From Stromatinia cepivora (taxonomy: Eukaryota > Ascomycota > Leotiomycetes > Helotiales > Sclerotiniaceae), in the NCBI GenBank assembly GCA_014898415.1, contig RCTD01000004.1, positions 2,045,001-2,109,000 of the forward strand: a stretch of 64,000 nucleotides of DNA, given 5' to 3'. Below the pieces are notes generated by a model. The model was not told the origin of the DNA. It saw nothing but the letters and a program-made list of their open reading frames with translations, and searched no databases. Positions within the stretch are counted from its first letter, which is position 1; each line of letters starts with the position of its first letter. Positions 11,797 to 22,498 of the stretch are shown here, in pieces. Position numbers and translations under genes: made by a program.

Positions 11797-13370
11797 TCGG
11801 AGATCATGATGAGGGCTAAGAGTGGTTGATTCAATGCATACAAGATTGAACAGAAAAGGACGGAGGACTGTTGGTTCTATTCGTCAGAAGAATGATGACC
11901 ATTGACAAAGACTATACGATATGATTATGATGGATATGACTGATATACATGCTGCAAGAAATTACAATAGGCACAGTTGGAGACGCGAGGTGGGAATATC
12001 CAGGCACAGGTATTGGGTAACTTTAAGCACCTATGCATCCACACAGAAGAATTTGCCAGGGAATGATATGAAACGAAATTCTTGGTCGAACTTCCGGATC
12101 AAATATTCAACTCTTCAAGATTCTTTGGAGAATAGACAAACGTAGAATGATGAGAATGGAGGGGAAAAAGTTGATGCGATAGAAAAGGACTTTTATATAA
12201 GAAATGCGCTAGGTTAAGGACCTGCCACAGAATTGATTGACATCCTTTTGGTAAGCATAGGTGACTATTTCAGCAGTGTCAGGTATCCAGCGCTTCTAAT
12301 GCGAGTCAAATGAGTCCCATGATTCCAACTCGGGCAACAAATAAAGCAGCTAGACTCAGTACAACGAAACACGATGACTCGGAGAGAGAAAATAATCGGA
12401 GGTTATACGCTAATGAAGTAGTGTAAAAAGAGAATTTCTACGGCCCGCAGACCTCTTCAGTCATACTTTTTGCAAAGGATGGTAGTAAATAATTCAAATA
12501 GCAATGCGTCGATGCTAATAGTTGAAGTTGTAAAATTCAATCGATACAGTCGACTTGACTTTCCTGCCCTCTCATTATTCCCTCCCACGGAGACTTGACC
12601 CATTTCGGCATGGTGAGCACAGATTCCTCCGATTACTTGAATGACAGGTTGTTTCAAAAGAATATTCCGATGTTGTTGGAATGCATTTTGACACAGGAAG
12701 TTTCAAGGAAAAAAGTTTTAAACGCGCCTTATATCAGGAGACAAAAATCAATGTTTGACTCTCTTTCGCAAAGTTGTAATGCACCGAAAAGACGTTATCC
12801 TCCGTTTGTGCCTATCCTTGTATGTATAACCATGCAAATCGGAAGTTATGTCTGAGGTGATTGCGATCTACATTGAAGGGCAAAACACGTCAGTAACTAT
12901 TCATAGAACATTTTGAAATGAGGGCAAATTTTGTAAATATACCTCGTCATGTTCTTTGTTGCAAACCTCCTTTTCACTTCGCTTCTCTTCTACTCCATCG
13001 AAATAGATATTTTTGGATATTAGGATGCCACTCTCCAAAAGAGTTTGGAACGAATTCCACTTTTTGTTTGTTGTTGAACCAATTGAGGAAACACAAAATT
13101 CGATAATGGGTGCTTTGAAGCAACACTAAAGATACTTAGGAGGCTAAAGTAAGACATTTTGTTGAATATGGATTAGTTGGTTATTAAAGTGGTGGAGATC
13201 TGGAATTGACAAGGACCGATCATCACGTGTAGATACCAGACCCAAGCAATCTTGCACCGGCAGTGGAGTTATTTTGGTTACATTGGGGAGTGCACAGAGC
13301 ACAGAGCACAAATGGGAAAGCTTGGTGAAATGCAATTCGTGGAGGCAAACATCAAATGATTGTGGTGAAG
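11797..13370. other. Intergenic region, no supported gene
   Basis: Only short frames without domain text are present (for example 11921-12145, 12595-12855, 12918-13106). Composition is that of gene-island DNA, not RIP-affected. Confidence 0.4.
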
Positions 13371-13376
13371 AGGAGG

Positions 13377-13490
13377 GAGGAGGGAGGATGGGGATGGGGA
13401 GGGGAGGGGAGGGGAGGAGATGAGGAAAGGAGGAGGGGAGGAGATGAGGAAAGGAGGAGGGGAGGAGATGAGGAAAGTAGGAGGAAAGAG
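13377..13490. repeat. Purine-rich minisatellite, 24-bp unit
   Basis: Three near-identical copies of a 24-bp unit (GGAGGGGAGGAGATGAGGAA plus four bases) preceded by GGGGA repeats. All G/A on the plus strand, so strongly strand-asymmetric. Confidence 0.85.
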
Positions 13491-14400
13491 AAGAAAATGG
13501 AGAAAAACTTGGAGTGGAGTTGTTGAATCAATATTGAGGCATCAGGATGAAATAGGAGTCTCAAATCAATACACCACATGAAGTACTTGTCACTTATTGT
13601 TACTTCTGCAGGCATTGATTGATTGACTGGTACAGATTCAAGCGATAATATCCTATTTGATGAAGCAATTCATCCATCTTAGCATTCTCCAAAGATAATT
13701 GGAGGATCACCAAATCTGATACATAGCTACTCACACCATTAGACATTTGATACTTCAACAGATCAAAAATGATGAGGTAGGCTTGAGGTAGGGTAAGTAC
13801 TTGTTGTTGTATACATGGAGTAGATAAGAGGTACCTATTATATAGATCTGAGGCGTTCAACAAAAATTGATAGAATCTTTGTATTCCTTTTAGTTTATAT
13901 CTGCATTTTATTACGTCCTACTCATAGGTACATGGCTCTTTATAGAATTAGATACTGCACACACGGACTATCTGGGTAGGTTGAGGTTGGGTAGTAATAT
14001 TATAGATAGGAGTTGTCCATTATATCTGAGGGTCTCGAGGGAATTGGATAGAGTATCTGTAGTCTGTACTCCTTATGGTTTATATCTTCATTTTATTCTA
14101 TCACTCTCACCTCACTCAATCATTCATCCAACGCTACTTCGTCTAGGCAGGTGTTGGGTTCTGAGTGTGTATACTCCATAGATAGGTTGATATACAATCT
14201 TGCAATCTTACAATCTCATACTTGATTTCTTCATAATTTCCCGTAATCACATTCATATTGACATTAGATGACAACTTTACTCAAATCCTTGTTAATTTTA
14301 AAAGCTTGCCCCAACAGCCCCCTACCGTTCTTATAAACCCCTTCCCCCTTCCCCAAGTAATTAAGTAATTCCCAAGTCAGCCCAGCGCCACCAAAAAGTA
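13491..14400. other. Intergenic, with a diverged direct duplication
   Basis: No gene supported. About 13835-13915 and 14010-14095 look like diverged copies of one ~80-bp segment, both containing TAGTTTATATCTGCATTTTA-like text (the second TGGTTTATATCTTCATTTTA). Confidence 0.35.
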
Positions 14401-15336
14401 ACCCCTTTTGCCAGTGGGAACACAGACAAGCAACCAAAAGGAAAAGAGGAAAAGAGGAAAAGAGGAAAAGAAATCAGCCAATTGCCAACATCAACACCAA
14501 CACCAACAACGCCAACGCCAACCGCAATTAACAGAAAACGCTCAATCAACGCAACCTTTTATTTTACCCTATACACACAACTTTTTTTTTACGCCCTCCA
14601 CTGGGTACATCAACAACATTCACTACAATCGTTTAGAATCTTAACTTTTCTATCTTCTTCACAAATCACTTTACTTTTATTTTGTATCGTACCTTCCCAT
14701 CAACAACTGAGTAAGACAATACTTGGTACATTTTATCTACCTATTCAAATCTTAATCCGCAGGAAAGACCACGCGAACCAATACTTGTTGAGGATTAAAG
14801 ACTTTAATATCTGGTACGTACTATTATTCGTATTCCTGCATGAATGGGGGACATCACTCCATCGAATCAATTCTCGATCTTTCAGAATACCTTCCAAAAT
14901 ATATTTCTGAAGATATTCATTGATTTCGATCCTTCGAATTTCAACTGCCTCGACTGCGACCATCTTTCTGTTCATATAGGCTAATTTGTTTGTCTTTTGG
15001 TGCCGACAGAATTTCGAACCTCCCACCTTCTTTCTTCACAAAATCAATCACCTTCGATCCTTCTACATCAATCATAACAATGGGTAAGCAATTCATTTCA
15101 TTTTGGAGGAAGTCAATACTTGGGAGGAGGAAATGGGAATCATCAAAATTTCTACGACGGCATCAACAATCGGAACCTCAATTCTTCGATTTCACGCTGT
15201 GCCATCTATCATCCCGACCATCATTCTCGACACATGATTACTGCCGCTGCAAAGCTTCACATCTCGAGTCTGCTGGACTCGCACATTTCGAAATCCATTC
15301 CAACAAGCTGGGAAGTCATCAAAAATCTGCCAAACG
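14401..15336 (+). promoter_or_regulatory. Upstream region and probable 5' leader of the septin gene
   Basis: The stretch contains GGAAAAGAGGAAAAG repeats (about 14440-14472), CCAACA repeats (14485-14525) and pyrimidine-rich blocks, typical of fungal promoters and leaders. An ATG at 15076 is immediately followed by a donor-like GGTAAGC, so a tiny first coding exon or a 5' leader intron beginning there is possible. The frames at 14482-14910 and 14990-15367 have no domain text and are not called genes. Confidence 0.4.
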
Positions 15337-17198
15337 ATGTTTCATCATCCTGATCTGCCAACCATGAAGCCACATACAAATGGTCATTGGAACCTCATCA
15401 TCTCTAAGAAGTCTCCCGCTCTATCGTCCGGACAACAACCTGGAGATAAGGATTCGTCCGTCATAAGATCTGAGAGCATGTCCAAAGGCACCTCAATACC
15501 TAAGCAATCATCAGAGAGTATCGAACAGCGTCAATATCCTGGAAGCTTGCATCGTCATCAGCGAGGAGCAGAACGCATACGCGCTCAATTTAGAAGCATG
15601 TTGGATGTTGAAGAAGCTCCAAGTTTGGAGCAAATATCTATGGACCACCATGAATCTATGGAGCTATGGGTCGCGGAGAAACTACAACAGGCCTCTAAGA
15701 ATTATAGCACTACTTCGCATGACTGGGCTGACATTTTACCTCTCTATACAGCTACTAACGGAGCCCCAATGGCTCCTACCCGAGCATCTCCAATCCCTAA
15801 TGGAGCTCCATCGTCCCCACTAGAGATTCCAATGACCGTCAGCTCAACAGATCCAAAGATTGCAGCTCAACAAGCAAGCGATATGAAGAACATTGTCCGA
15901 AGAAAGTTGACTGGATATGTTGGATTTGCAAATCTACCAAATCAATGGCATCGAAAGAGTGTTAGAAAGGGATTCAACTTTAATGTTATGGTTGTTGGTA
16001 TGTGAAACATCTAAATGTATATTCGGTCTATGCTAACTATTAATAGGTGAATCTGGACTCGGAAAGTCGACTTTGGTCAACACTCTTTTCAACACTTCCT
16101 TATACCCACCAAGAGAACGCAAAGGACCTTCCCTCGATATTATCCCAAAAACTGTTTCTATTCAATCTATCAGCGCCGATATCGAGGAGAATGGTGTTCG
16201 TTTACGTTTGACTGTCGTTGATACCCCCGGTTTCGGTGATTTCGTTAACAATGATGAGTCTTGGCGACCAATCGTTGATAATATTGAACAACGTTTCGAT
16301 GCTTATTTGGATGCTGAGAACAAGGTCAACCGAGTGAACATTGTTGATAACCGCGTTCATGCTTGTGTTTACTTCATTCAACCAACTGGTCATGCATTGA
16401 AGCCTTTGGACATTGAGGTTATGCGTAGACTTCATACCAAGGTCAACTTGATTCCAGTCATTGCTAAGGCTGATACATTGACCGATGAAGAAATCACCGC
16501 CTTCAAGCTTAGAGTGAGGATCTCACTTGCATATCTTAAGACTTATGCTAACCAGGTTCTAGATTCTTGCTGATATTAAACACCACGATATCCAAATCTT
16601 CGAGGGTCCACATTACGAAAAGGATGATGAGGAGACAATTGCCGAGAATAAGGAGATTATGGACAAAGTACCCTTCGCAGTTGTTGGTGCCAATTCCGAA
16701 ATTACAAACAATGAGGGACGTAAAGTTCGAGGACGTAAATATCCATGGGGAGTCATTGAAGTTGACAATGAAGAGCATTGTGATTTCGTCAAGCTCAGAC
16801 AAATGCTCATCCGAACTCACATGGAGGAGCTCAAGGAACACACCAACAACGCTTTGTACGAAAACTACAGATCGGAGAAGCTTACTGCTATGGGTGTAAC
16901 TCAAGATCCAAATGTTTTCAAGGAGGTCAACCCAGCTGTCAAGCAAGAAGAAGAGCGTCAATTACACGAGCAAAAGCTTGCCAAGATGGAGGCCGAGATG
17001 AAGATGGTTTTCCAACAAAAGGTCGCGGAGAAGGAGAGCAAGTTGAAGCAGAGCGAAGAAGAGTTGTACGCACGACATCGCGAGATGAAGGAACAACTCG
17101 AGCGTCAACGTCAAGAACTGGAGGAGAAGAAATCCCGAGTCGAGAGTGGAAGACCAATAGAAAAGGAAGGCAAGAGGAAGGGTTTCTCACTCCGTTAA
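15337..17198 (+). CDS. aspB: Septin of the Cdc3/AspB class, two introns
   Basis: Septins are GTP-binding proteins that polymerise into filaments and rings at septa, hyphal tips and branch sites. Exons: 15337-15997, 16047-16513, 16563-17198; introns of 49 bp each with GT...AG, the first with a TGCTAAC branch site. The spliced frame gives up to 587 aa. Seen in order: polybasic segment before the GTPase ([13 protein letters not shown]), G1 P-loop GESGLGKST, split by intron 1, G3 DTPGFGD, G4 AKAD, the septin unique element after [14 protein letters not shown], and a C-terminal coiled coil of about 90 residues ending KRKGFSLR. The coiled coil and sequence [15 protein letters not shown] mark the Cdc3/AspB group. 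The N-terminus is uncertain: this frame gives roughly 190 residues before KLTGYVG, long for the group; in-frame Mets at 15364, 15478 or 15598 or an upstream exon are alternatives. The gene lies on its own, with no RIP damage. Confidence 0.93.
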
Positions 17199-17756
17199 GG
17201 GGTGACTTCTTAATAATCAGGGCCTGCCTTTTTATGATGGTACCAACACGACACAACCGATACTTTACTTTTCAATTCATGTCTCTTTAATCATTGATCC
17301 TTAATATTTGGCAGTGGACGAAGCTAGTGATGGGGTGGAGGGTGATATTTAGGCGCGGCATGCTTCTGCGAGGCAAGGTCGTAAATGCTATAATGGGGGT
17401 CTTGCATTCAAGAATGAGTGGTATTTCGAGGAGTTTTATTTTGCACATGAGAATGAAGAAAATGGAGAGGATAAAAATGCAACAAAGATGAAAGACCATC
17501 ATGCTTACAGAAAAGATTGGCTTTTTTTCAAAGTTTTATTTTCCTATGGCTTCGACCGAAAATTCACCTCTAAACTTTCTTCACATGGATCAATACTCTG
17601 TATTTATTATGATAGCTCGAGACACTTAGTTCATTTTTCTCCTTTCTAATTTTTTTCCTTTTGATTTTCTTTTGATTGTTTTGCGTGTGGTTCTCCCTTT
17701 TTTTTTTTTTTTTTTTGGTTGGTTGGCCTTTAACTTTATCTGAGGATCTGTGGATG
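17199..17756. other. Septin 3' region
   Basis: Downstream of the septin stop, T-rich on the plus strand with a T22 tract near 17697-17716. It presumably includes the septin 3' untranslated region. No gene seen. Confidence 0.4.
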
Positions 17757-17940
17757 GAGAGAGGAGAGAGGAGAGAGGAGAGGGGAGAGGAATAACTGAT
17801 CGATCTCAATTAAAGAAAAGTACGTAACTATATGATTACTTGAATATGTGGATATGTGGATATGTGAATAGATGAATATGTGGATATGTGAATGCTTGGA
17901 TATGTGGATATGTGAATGCTTGGACAGATGAATAGGTAAT
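17757..17940. repeat. Two adjacent minisatellites (GAGAGAG and GGATATGTG types)
   Basis: 17757-17791 is (GGAGAGA)n. 17843-17940 holds about nine imperfect copies of a 9-10 bp unit such as GGATATGTGAAT. Confidence 0.8.
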
Positions 17941-18002
17941 GTGAGTAGGTGAATGCATACCTACCTATGTTTGTAACTTTTGCTTTGTTTTGCCTTGTAA
18001 TT

Positions 18003-18225
18003 GAATGGATTGGATTGGGATGGGGGGAGGGGATAGTTGATTGGAAGGGAATGGTGGAAGGGAAGGGTATAGTTGAATGGATTGGGGGAAGGGAATAGTG
18101 GAAAGATGGAATGGTGAAAGGGAAGGGTATAGTTGAATGGATTAGATTGGAAGGGAAGGGAATAGTGGATTGGAAGGGGATGATGGAAGAGAATGGTGGA
18201 CTGGGGGAAGGGAATGAACAGATAG
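18003..18225. repeat. Imperfect G-rich minisatellite (AAGGGAATAGTGGA type)
   Basis: Degenerate repeats of GAATGGATTGG, AAGGGAAGGGTATAGTTG and GGGGAAGGGAATAGTGG occur over about 220 bp; two copies of AAGGGTATAGTTGAATGGAT are exact. Confidence 0.75.
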
Positions 18226-18487
18226 ATTGCTATGATTTGAATTGAGTTTTGTGTTTGGTTATTTGATTGTTTGAGATTTGAATGAAGTGATAGGATAGTG
18301 TGGGAGATGTTGTATGGGGGAGGGGATGGGATGGGATGGGATGATGTGTGAGAAGTATAGTATGATATAAACAAAGGCAGAAAGTAGAGGATAGCGATGA
18401 TTTTATATATTGGAGGGGGCGGGGGCCGGATATATAATATCACTTTGAATGATGCTTTTTAGTGTTGTGGTGGGTGTAGTGGATATA

Positions 18488-18579
18488 TGGTAGGGTAGGT
18501 AGGGTAGGTAGGGTAGGTAGGGTAGGTAGGGTAGGTAGGGTAGGTAGGGTAGGTAGGGTAGGTAGGGTAGGTAGGGTAG
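18488..18579. repeat. 9-bp minisatellite (GGTAGGGTA)n
   Basis: About ten perfect tandem copies of GGTAGGGTA. The G-runs resemble telomeric repeat text but the unit is 9 bp and lies in internal spacer DNA. Confidence 0.95.
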
Positions 18580-21056
18580 GTGTAGGTCATTCGAAGTTTT
18601 TGAGGTTTTTGAGCTTGGAGTTGCATTTTTGGGTTGTTGGGGGGTCAGGTATGTGTTGTTGTATTTATATAAGCTGTTGGGTGGATGGGTGGATAGGATA
18701 TGGGATATTTTGATGGTTTGTATATAGGTGGGTGGGTGAATGTATATATATATATGAGTATGAGTATGAGTATATTTTTCCACAATCCACTTCTTTGAAC
18801 TTTCGTTATGGCTTCAAGTTCGTGGCTTCAAGGTACCGATACGATATAAGTAGGGCGAGGATGCAGGGGGTTATGCTAATATAGATAGAATGATTATATT
18901 TGACGGGGTTGAGAGGACTTGAGACTGCAGCATAAAGTTAGAGCATGATATGGAAAACATGACTATTGATGAAAAAAAAAAAGATGAGAGAGGCGTAGAA
19001 TTCTAAGTGCTGTTGCTTCTCGGGATTGATGATGGATTGATATAGTAAGTAGTTTAGTTGGACGCTGATTCTGGTGAGTGGCTGGGCAATGATGATGTAT
19101 AGTTATAGGAAAAATGATTTTTAACTATACCAAGTAGGTAGTGAAAATGATTGATAATAAGTAGTTTAGTTGTACGCTGAATGGTAAGATTTACCTGCTA
19201 CCTAAAGGAATCCTCGTATCTACCGAATAATATAATACTTATAGATGTAGCTAGTAGAAAATTAATCGGTATATACATATACATATAATTCATATGATAA
19301 TCAGATTTGTGTTTCGTTAGGATCTTGGTGTACTGGTCTGCAAGAGATATATGATAAGGTATGTATATATATACGAGCAAATGTATGTATGTTCAAGTGG
19401 CATGGTGATAAAGTTTGAAATCTGAAAGTTCGTCTAATGTGTCAACCTTGGAAGGAGATGGAGATGGTTGGGATGTGGATTATGATTGATTTTTAAGGGG
19501 ATGCGGTTGTGGGTGTGGATGATTTGAGTTAATGTAGTTGGTGGGAGGTTTCATTTACGGCACGGTATGGATAGCTATGTTGATTAGAATATTAATCTAT
19601 TCTATAAGTTCTTGCTGTGGGGACTGGGCGAGATAGTTGGTGAGGTTTGTCGAGGATGTCGATGATAGTCAGATAGTATTAAGTGTGAAGAGGGAAAGAT
19701 GGGAGATGTGGATGCTGTCACTGATGATATGGAGTGGATAAAGGTGGCATTAGTTACAAAGAGGGGAGAAGAGAAGTGAGAAGCGAGTAGAAGTGCTAAA
19801 AATAAGTCTTCGAGCTGTTGTCTTCCATCATGATCCGCAACATGGAATATTTTGGTAAATGAAAAGGTCAAAGGCGAGGTTGGGATATGCAGCGATAGCC
19901 AAAGTCCTACAGTTTGAGGAAGTATCGCAAGTACAAGAATCGATGATATGGTGGTTATTTTGACGGGTTATCTCTCTTAATGAAGCATGATGTGGGTTTT
20001 AGGTAGCTAATATAGTCATGGTTAAGCTAATATCTACAAAAGGGTGGTGGTATAGAAAATTTTAGGTGAAGTGAAAAGTCTTTGGGATTGGGGATATTGA
20101 GGGGTTTGAGGAATCCGGAGGGCTGTTTAACTTCTGATATGGAATATAACTAGAATATTCATTGTTGTAGTTGAATGGCATGTGCTTAGGCTTGGGAGGG
20201 GATCGGAAAAGATGTGGGCTTGAAAAAGAGGTGGGCTTGAAAAGTGTGAATACTGACTTGGGTGGGGTTGATGGTGGTAAGATGGTAGGGGTCTTTCAAC
20301 AAAGGAAGCTGGCATTAGATATCAGAAATTTGCAGGCTCCATTCATAACATACTGATACACGTGGGGCTAGGTAGGGTTGCAAAGCTGGTGGAGTTGGGA
20401 GGAAGAGGTGTGACGACTGAGTTGTGAAGGGTGATGAAACTATGTGGATGTGGAAGCGACCGAGTGTGGGAATTCCACACAACTTCATAATGAGATTTGC
20501 AACAAATCTTTTGGTTCTGGTGTGATAGGTTGCACGCATGCTTAAATTATGAAAACGCTATCTGAAATGGGATGGAGAAGGTACAAGTGGTGGGTGGGTG
20601 GTGGGGTGAGGTATGAATTTGGAGATATGGGATGCAAAGTATACTAGGTGCACGTGGTATGAGGATGACAAGTAACTTATTTTCCACGCATGCACTTGAA
20701 GATGTAAGGTTTGCAACACCTGATGTCAAGGTGGACCATTCACAGTTAGGGGGAATTTGTAATTGGTGGAACCATGTTCTCACACACTTTGATGGAGCCA
20801 TTTTGGCGTAAATGGGAAATTTGAAAGCGCGTCGAAGTGATTGCCATGAATTCTTACAGTGGATTGTTCTTTCTCTTGACATAACTGCTGTTATCCTCTT
20901 CAATTCAGCAAGCGCTGATGCACGCCAAAGCCCCCCACACCATGCTCTCCTCTCCTTCGCCGTTAGTTTGTTTACTGACATACCATTTCCTACATATCTC
21001 CGCCTTTATGTTTCCCCCGCTCCATCTCAACTCGCTTGCACGTCATAAACTTCACC
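18580..21056. other. Long intergenic spacer, no supported gene
   Basis: Plus strand is G/T-rich, with a TA run and GAGTAT repeats at 18741-18774. Direct similarity is visible between 19040-19060 and 19150-19180 (AAGTAGTTTAGTTG followed by ACGCTGA). Frames such as 20547-20981 on the minus strand show no domain and start weakly. Confidence 0.4.
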
Positions 21057-21781
21057 TCATGCCTCGTCGTCAAAGCCACAGTCATCTTCAGACAACGCAG
21101 TCATAGAACTCATTCCACTGCTCGAGTTACTGGGACTTTCGTGAGGACAGGCTTTCCTTGGTCCGTGCTGGTGGTAAGCATACTCTGGTGCCTCGCGCGG
21201 GTCTGAAAGCTTTTTATCCGAGTTTCCGATGCTACTACCCTCCAAAAGATCAAGCAAGTTGATGAGAGTTTCTTCACAGCTTTGTGCAAGATTGCAGTTT
21301 AATGCAACTTTCCTCTCCCTCCAGTTTCCCTTCGTGTCAATTTTCTGTAAAATGAAAGCAACGAAGTCGATGAAGAAGGCTCTGGTCTTTGACTCTGGGG
21401 AGGTGTTCTCGTGGCACTTGCGGGCATGAAAGTTGCATAACGGTGATTCGTCTTCCTTGCATGCGTCTATGAGCAACTGGAGGATTTCATCTTGAAACTC
21501 GTCGAAAAAGTATTTTTCTGCAAAGAAGAGAAGCTCCATCATAATATCAATAGCACGAAGCCTATCATCGAGTGTACAAATTTGCTGGTTGAATAGATCT
21601 TGGGTTTGTAAATTTTGATTGGCTCGGTTGTAAGTCCACATGACAAACATTCCGAACACATTCTCGTCGACGTCGCGCAAGGTTGCTGCGGAACTGCAGT
21701 AACATCCTCCAAGGAGCCTTTGCCAAATACCTTCTCGAAAAGCCCTCTTGACTGCTCAACGTATCCAGTATGCAGCATCAT
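21057..21781 (-). pseudogene. 5'-truncated BTB/POZ-domain gene remnant
   Basis: The downstream frame (21680-21057) begins within LRDVDENVFGMFVMWTYNRA, which matches the conserved BTB segment 'L-x-d-x-d-x-x-v-F-x-x-f-v-x-W-x-Y'. It continues with DRLRAIDIMMELLFFAEKYF, the usual helix after a BTB domain in fungal proteins, and an acidic Ser-rich tail. Upstream, 21781-21690 in another frame reads SRGLFEKVFGKGSLED, equivalent to the 'sxxFxxAFxGxFxE' part of BTB, so a frameshift separates the two. The first third of the BTB domain (the D-V-x-L and H-K/R-x-x-L segment) is missing because the sequence changes to AT-rich repeat DNA at about 21790. Fungal BTB proteins of this type have no known function. 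The tail coding potential is good, so decay is recent. Confidence 0.6.
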
Positions 21782-21789
21782 GCCCTAAG

Positions 21790-22332
21790 ATACTTGTTGG
21801 ACCGTATTTGATGGATTTGACATCATATACGGTTAATATAACCGTATATAATGAGTTTTTATAAATTTTTATTATTGTAAAAAAAATTCGAATATTGATT
21901 GTACATGTTCCGGGCTATTGCGCAAATCCGGCATTGCGAAATGGGCTTAGCTCATTTCACAATATACTGGTTTTCTAAATAAACTAATTGATATCGAAAT
22001 AGGAAAAAATAAAGACATTTATAAATGAACTAACTTATTCCAAAATGAAGTAAGTTTATATATAACAAATACAATTAATATTTTAAAGTTATTACAAAAT
22101 AAACTAATATATATATTAACAAGAATTCTTTGATATATCGATTTATTATCGCTTGCTTTTTCGAAATAGAAGAGAGATTACAATTTTATTATCGTCTTCA
22201 TTTTCAATTTCATCATTATTATTTTCAAATCTATTATCATTTTTTTCTTTCAATAATATTATCTTTTCTGTATATAATATTAAATTAATAAAATATTTAT
22301 AATCAAAATCATTATTTGTATAATAGTAAATT
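21790..22332. other. AT-rich repeat border with two palindromes
   Basis: From 21795 the sequence starts TGTTGGACCGTATTTGATGG, like a copia-type LTR end, and becomes AT-rich. It has an exact hairpin (21825-21849) and a near-perfect 29-bp palindrome (21934-21962). No coding sequence is visible. It is the sequence into which the copia element at 22333 was inserted. Confidence 0.5.
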
Positions 22333-22498
22333 TGTTAACTTTTGGTGCAGGAAGTAGTAGTATTATTGACTATATAGATTGAACTAAGGATCTATTATTC
22401 TAATAGGAGTAGAATTGAAGTTATTCCCAAATATGGTCTATGCATCATTGTGATCACATGACCTCAATTCTAATCCTATAATGACCTCATTTCCAATA
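22333..22498 (-). repeat. 3' LTR of the minus-strand copia element
   Basis: 166 bp; matches 29160-29325 with mainly C/T and G/A differences, as RIP leaves. Its outer end is next to AAATT, the target duplication. Confidence 0.88.

Noticed and set aside
14482..14910. 142-codon frame upstream of the septin
   Set aside because: Starts in CCAACA repeats, has no domain, and lies where the septin promoter/leader is expected.
16548..16961. 137-codon minus-strand frame
   Set aside because: Antisense shadow of septin exon 3.
18488..18579. Internal telomere-like repeat
   Set aside because: Unit is GGTAGGGTA (9 bp), not the fungal TTAGGG hexamer; no telomere-type flanks.
18403..18783. 126-codon frame with repeated LPYLPYLPY
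   Set aside because: Produced by the GGTAGGGTA minisatellite; no other coding evidence.
20547..20981. 144-codon minus-strand frame as a gene
   Set aside because: No domain or repeat recognised and codon use not convincing; kept as spacer.
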